Assembly (NCBI GenBank): GCA_017469845.1
Contig: JAFUFP010000018.1
Span: 1 to 64,000 of the forward strand
DNA from: Bacteroidales bacterium
GTDB taxonomy: Bacteria > Bacteroidota > Bacteroidia > Bacteroidales > UBA932
Direction of reading: 5' to 3'
Length of the DNA stretch: 64,000 nucleotides
In this document: piece after piece, positions 62,998 through 64,000 of the stretch
Numbering within the stretch: position 1 is the stretch's first letter
Layout: each line of letters starts with the position of its first letter
Made by a program: the position numbers and the translations under genes
Notes under the pieces: model-generated
Told to the model about the DNA's origin: nothing
The model's database searches: none
Seen by the model: the letters and a program-made list of their open reading frames with translations, nothing else

Positions 62998-64000
62998 ATG
63001 AAAAGGATCACAATCCGGGATGTTGCAAAGGAAGCGGGAGTATCAGTGACTCTGGTTTCCTTCGTCATGAATGCGAAACGGGACAAAGATGGGAATCTTG
63101 ATTGCCCCGTCAATCCGGAGACCGCGAAACGAGTTTTGCAGGTCGCCCAGAAATTGGGTTACCGCAGGAATTATGCGGCCGCTTCCCTTCGCAGCGGTAA
63201 ATCCAATGCGATTGCTGTGATTCCGAATGACATCTCAAACAAGTTTTTCGCCGGAATTTCCAGGTGTATCGAGGACAAGGCCCGCGCCATGGGATATACT
63301 GTCTTTTTCGCCAGTTCCGACGAGAGTTCCGAAAGGTTGGAAAGCGTCATCGATGCGGTACTTGCCCACAATATTGACGGAATGATCGTGGCGCCCTGTA
63401 CAGGCGGTGAAGCCGCCATCAACAAGGCGATTGACTCGAAAGTTCCCGTCGTGCTTCTCGACCGCGATGTCGAGAACATGCCCCAGGTGGGAAGAGTCCT
63501 CCTCGATGATGTCGAAGCCGGCCGGATGGGAACGGAACTTCTTCTCAAGAAAGGGTTCCGCAACATAGAGATGATATCCTACACGCTGGGTATTTCTTCA
63601 CTTTCCGAAAGGGAAATGGGTTACAGGAAGGCCATGATGGACCATGACAAGTATGACAATGCCAGGGTTCATTATACGACCTACGGTGATGCGGCTTCCG
63701 ATGTCGAGAAGTTCATCAAGAACGGTATTGACCGCGGAGTCGACGCTTTCTTCCTTCCCACCTACTCCCTTTCCGCCCTCGTTCTCTCAGCTATGAAGAA
63801 ACTTGGGCTCAGGACACCTGAAGACCTTGCGATCGTCGGTTTCGACGAGAGTGATATCTACAGTCTCTATACGACGACGGTTACCCACATTGTCCAGCCG
63901 CTCAAGTTGCTCGGGGAAAAATCGGTTGAGGTACTGGTGAACATGATCGACGGTAAACCCGCCGAGAGCATCATCCTCAAACCGGAACTTATTCCGGGCG
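62998..64000 (+). CDS. LacI-family transcriptional regulator (partial, runs off the window)
   Basis: The first 334 residues of a LacI/PurR-type repressor; the frame is still open at the right edge. The N-terminal helix-turn-helix is ITIRDVAKEAGVSVTLVSFVMN (residues 3-24), followed by the hinge helix RRNYAAASLRSGKS. The ligand-binding domain is of the periplasmic-binding-protein type (IAVIPNDISNKFFAGISRCIEDKA; DGMIVAPCTGG; VGFDESDIYSLY). The ATG at 62998 is right-placed for this start. The sugar ligand and target genes lie outside the window. Confidence 0.92.
   Translation, partial: MKRITIRDVAKEAGVSVTLVSFVMNAKRDKDGNLDCPVNPETAKRVLQVAQKLGYRRNYAAASLRSGKSNAIAVIPNDISNKFFAGISRCIEDKARAMGYTVFFASSDESSERLESVIDAVLAHNIDGMIVAPCTGGEAAINKAIDSKVPVVLLDRDVENMPQVGRVLLDDVEAGRMGTELLLKKGFRNIEMISYTLGISSLSEREMGYRKAMMDHDKYDNARVHYTTYGDAASDVEKFIKNGIDRGVDAFFLPTYSLSALVLSAMKKLGLRTPEDLAIVGFDESDIYSLYTTTVTHIVQPLKLLGEKSVEVLVNMIDGKPAESIILKPELIPG

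Overview
The window looks like a chromosomal segment of a member of the Bacteroidales (Bacteroidota). The evidence is many TAnnTTTG -7 promoter boxes, weak or absent Shine-Dalgarno sites, outer-membrane beta-barrel families, Bacteroidota-typical families (DUF4270, DUF4294, DUF3098, DUF5106 with thioredoxin) and a membrane pyrophosphatase. The genus cannot be fixed from sequence reading alone. No rRNA, tRNA or CRISPR array was recognised.

Layout. Positions 1-424 hold no convincing gene but are rich in inverted repeats. Next is a remnant of an Rhs/YD-repeat gene overlapping a small lipoprotein gene (425-1322). A minus-strand block follows: a secreted alpha/beta hydrolase, a tandem pair of sodium:neurotransmitter-symporter (NSS) family transporters, a 944-residue outer-membrane barrel with a small secreted partner, then galM-thyA-folA and a DUF5106/thioredoxin lipoprotein. 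A lone tnpB (IS200/IS605 type) sits between that lipoprotein gene and a divergent gene for a metallopeptidase-like/beta-propeller/barrel protein. A plus-strand group carries a YeiH-family permease, a small membrane protein and an M1 aminopeptidase. It converges on a minus-strand run transcribed in the order cdaA, mutS2, manC, yqeY, AGE-family epimerase, GH2 glycosidase.

The ribosomal-protein superoperon starts at 30305 with rplC; there is no rpsJ in front of it. It runs to rpsC (34203) and ends at a strong hairpin. The remainder (rplP to rplQ, including secY, map, infA, rpmJ and rpoA) resumes only at 49742 with its own promoter. The 15.5 kb between the two halves carries ordinary chromosomal genes: a thioredoxin-like lipoprotein, uvrC, pnuC, acpP, an outer-membrane protein, an outer-membrane-protein gene remnant, a DUF4270/glycogen-synthase-like pair, an envelope operon (ftsX, DUF3098, uppP, lpxH), a ceramidase-like enzyme, a secreted metallo-beta-lactamase-fold protein, asnA and a DUF4294 gene. 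There are no integrase or phage genes, so this looks like a rearranged operon and not a mobile island.

After rplQ and a terminator come hppA (sodium- and potassium-type pyrophosphatase) and a LacI-family regulator that runs off the right edge. The features most worth a second look are the split ribosomal operon, the perfect 18-bp inverted repeats bracketing tnpB, the collapsed Rhs locus, the structured left edge, and several conserved-residue losses.
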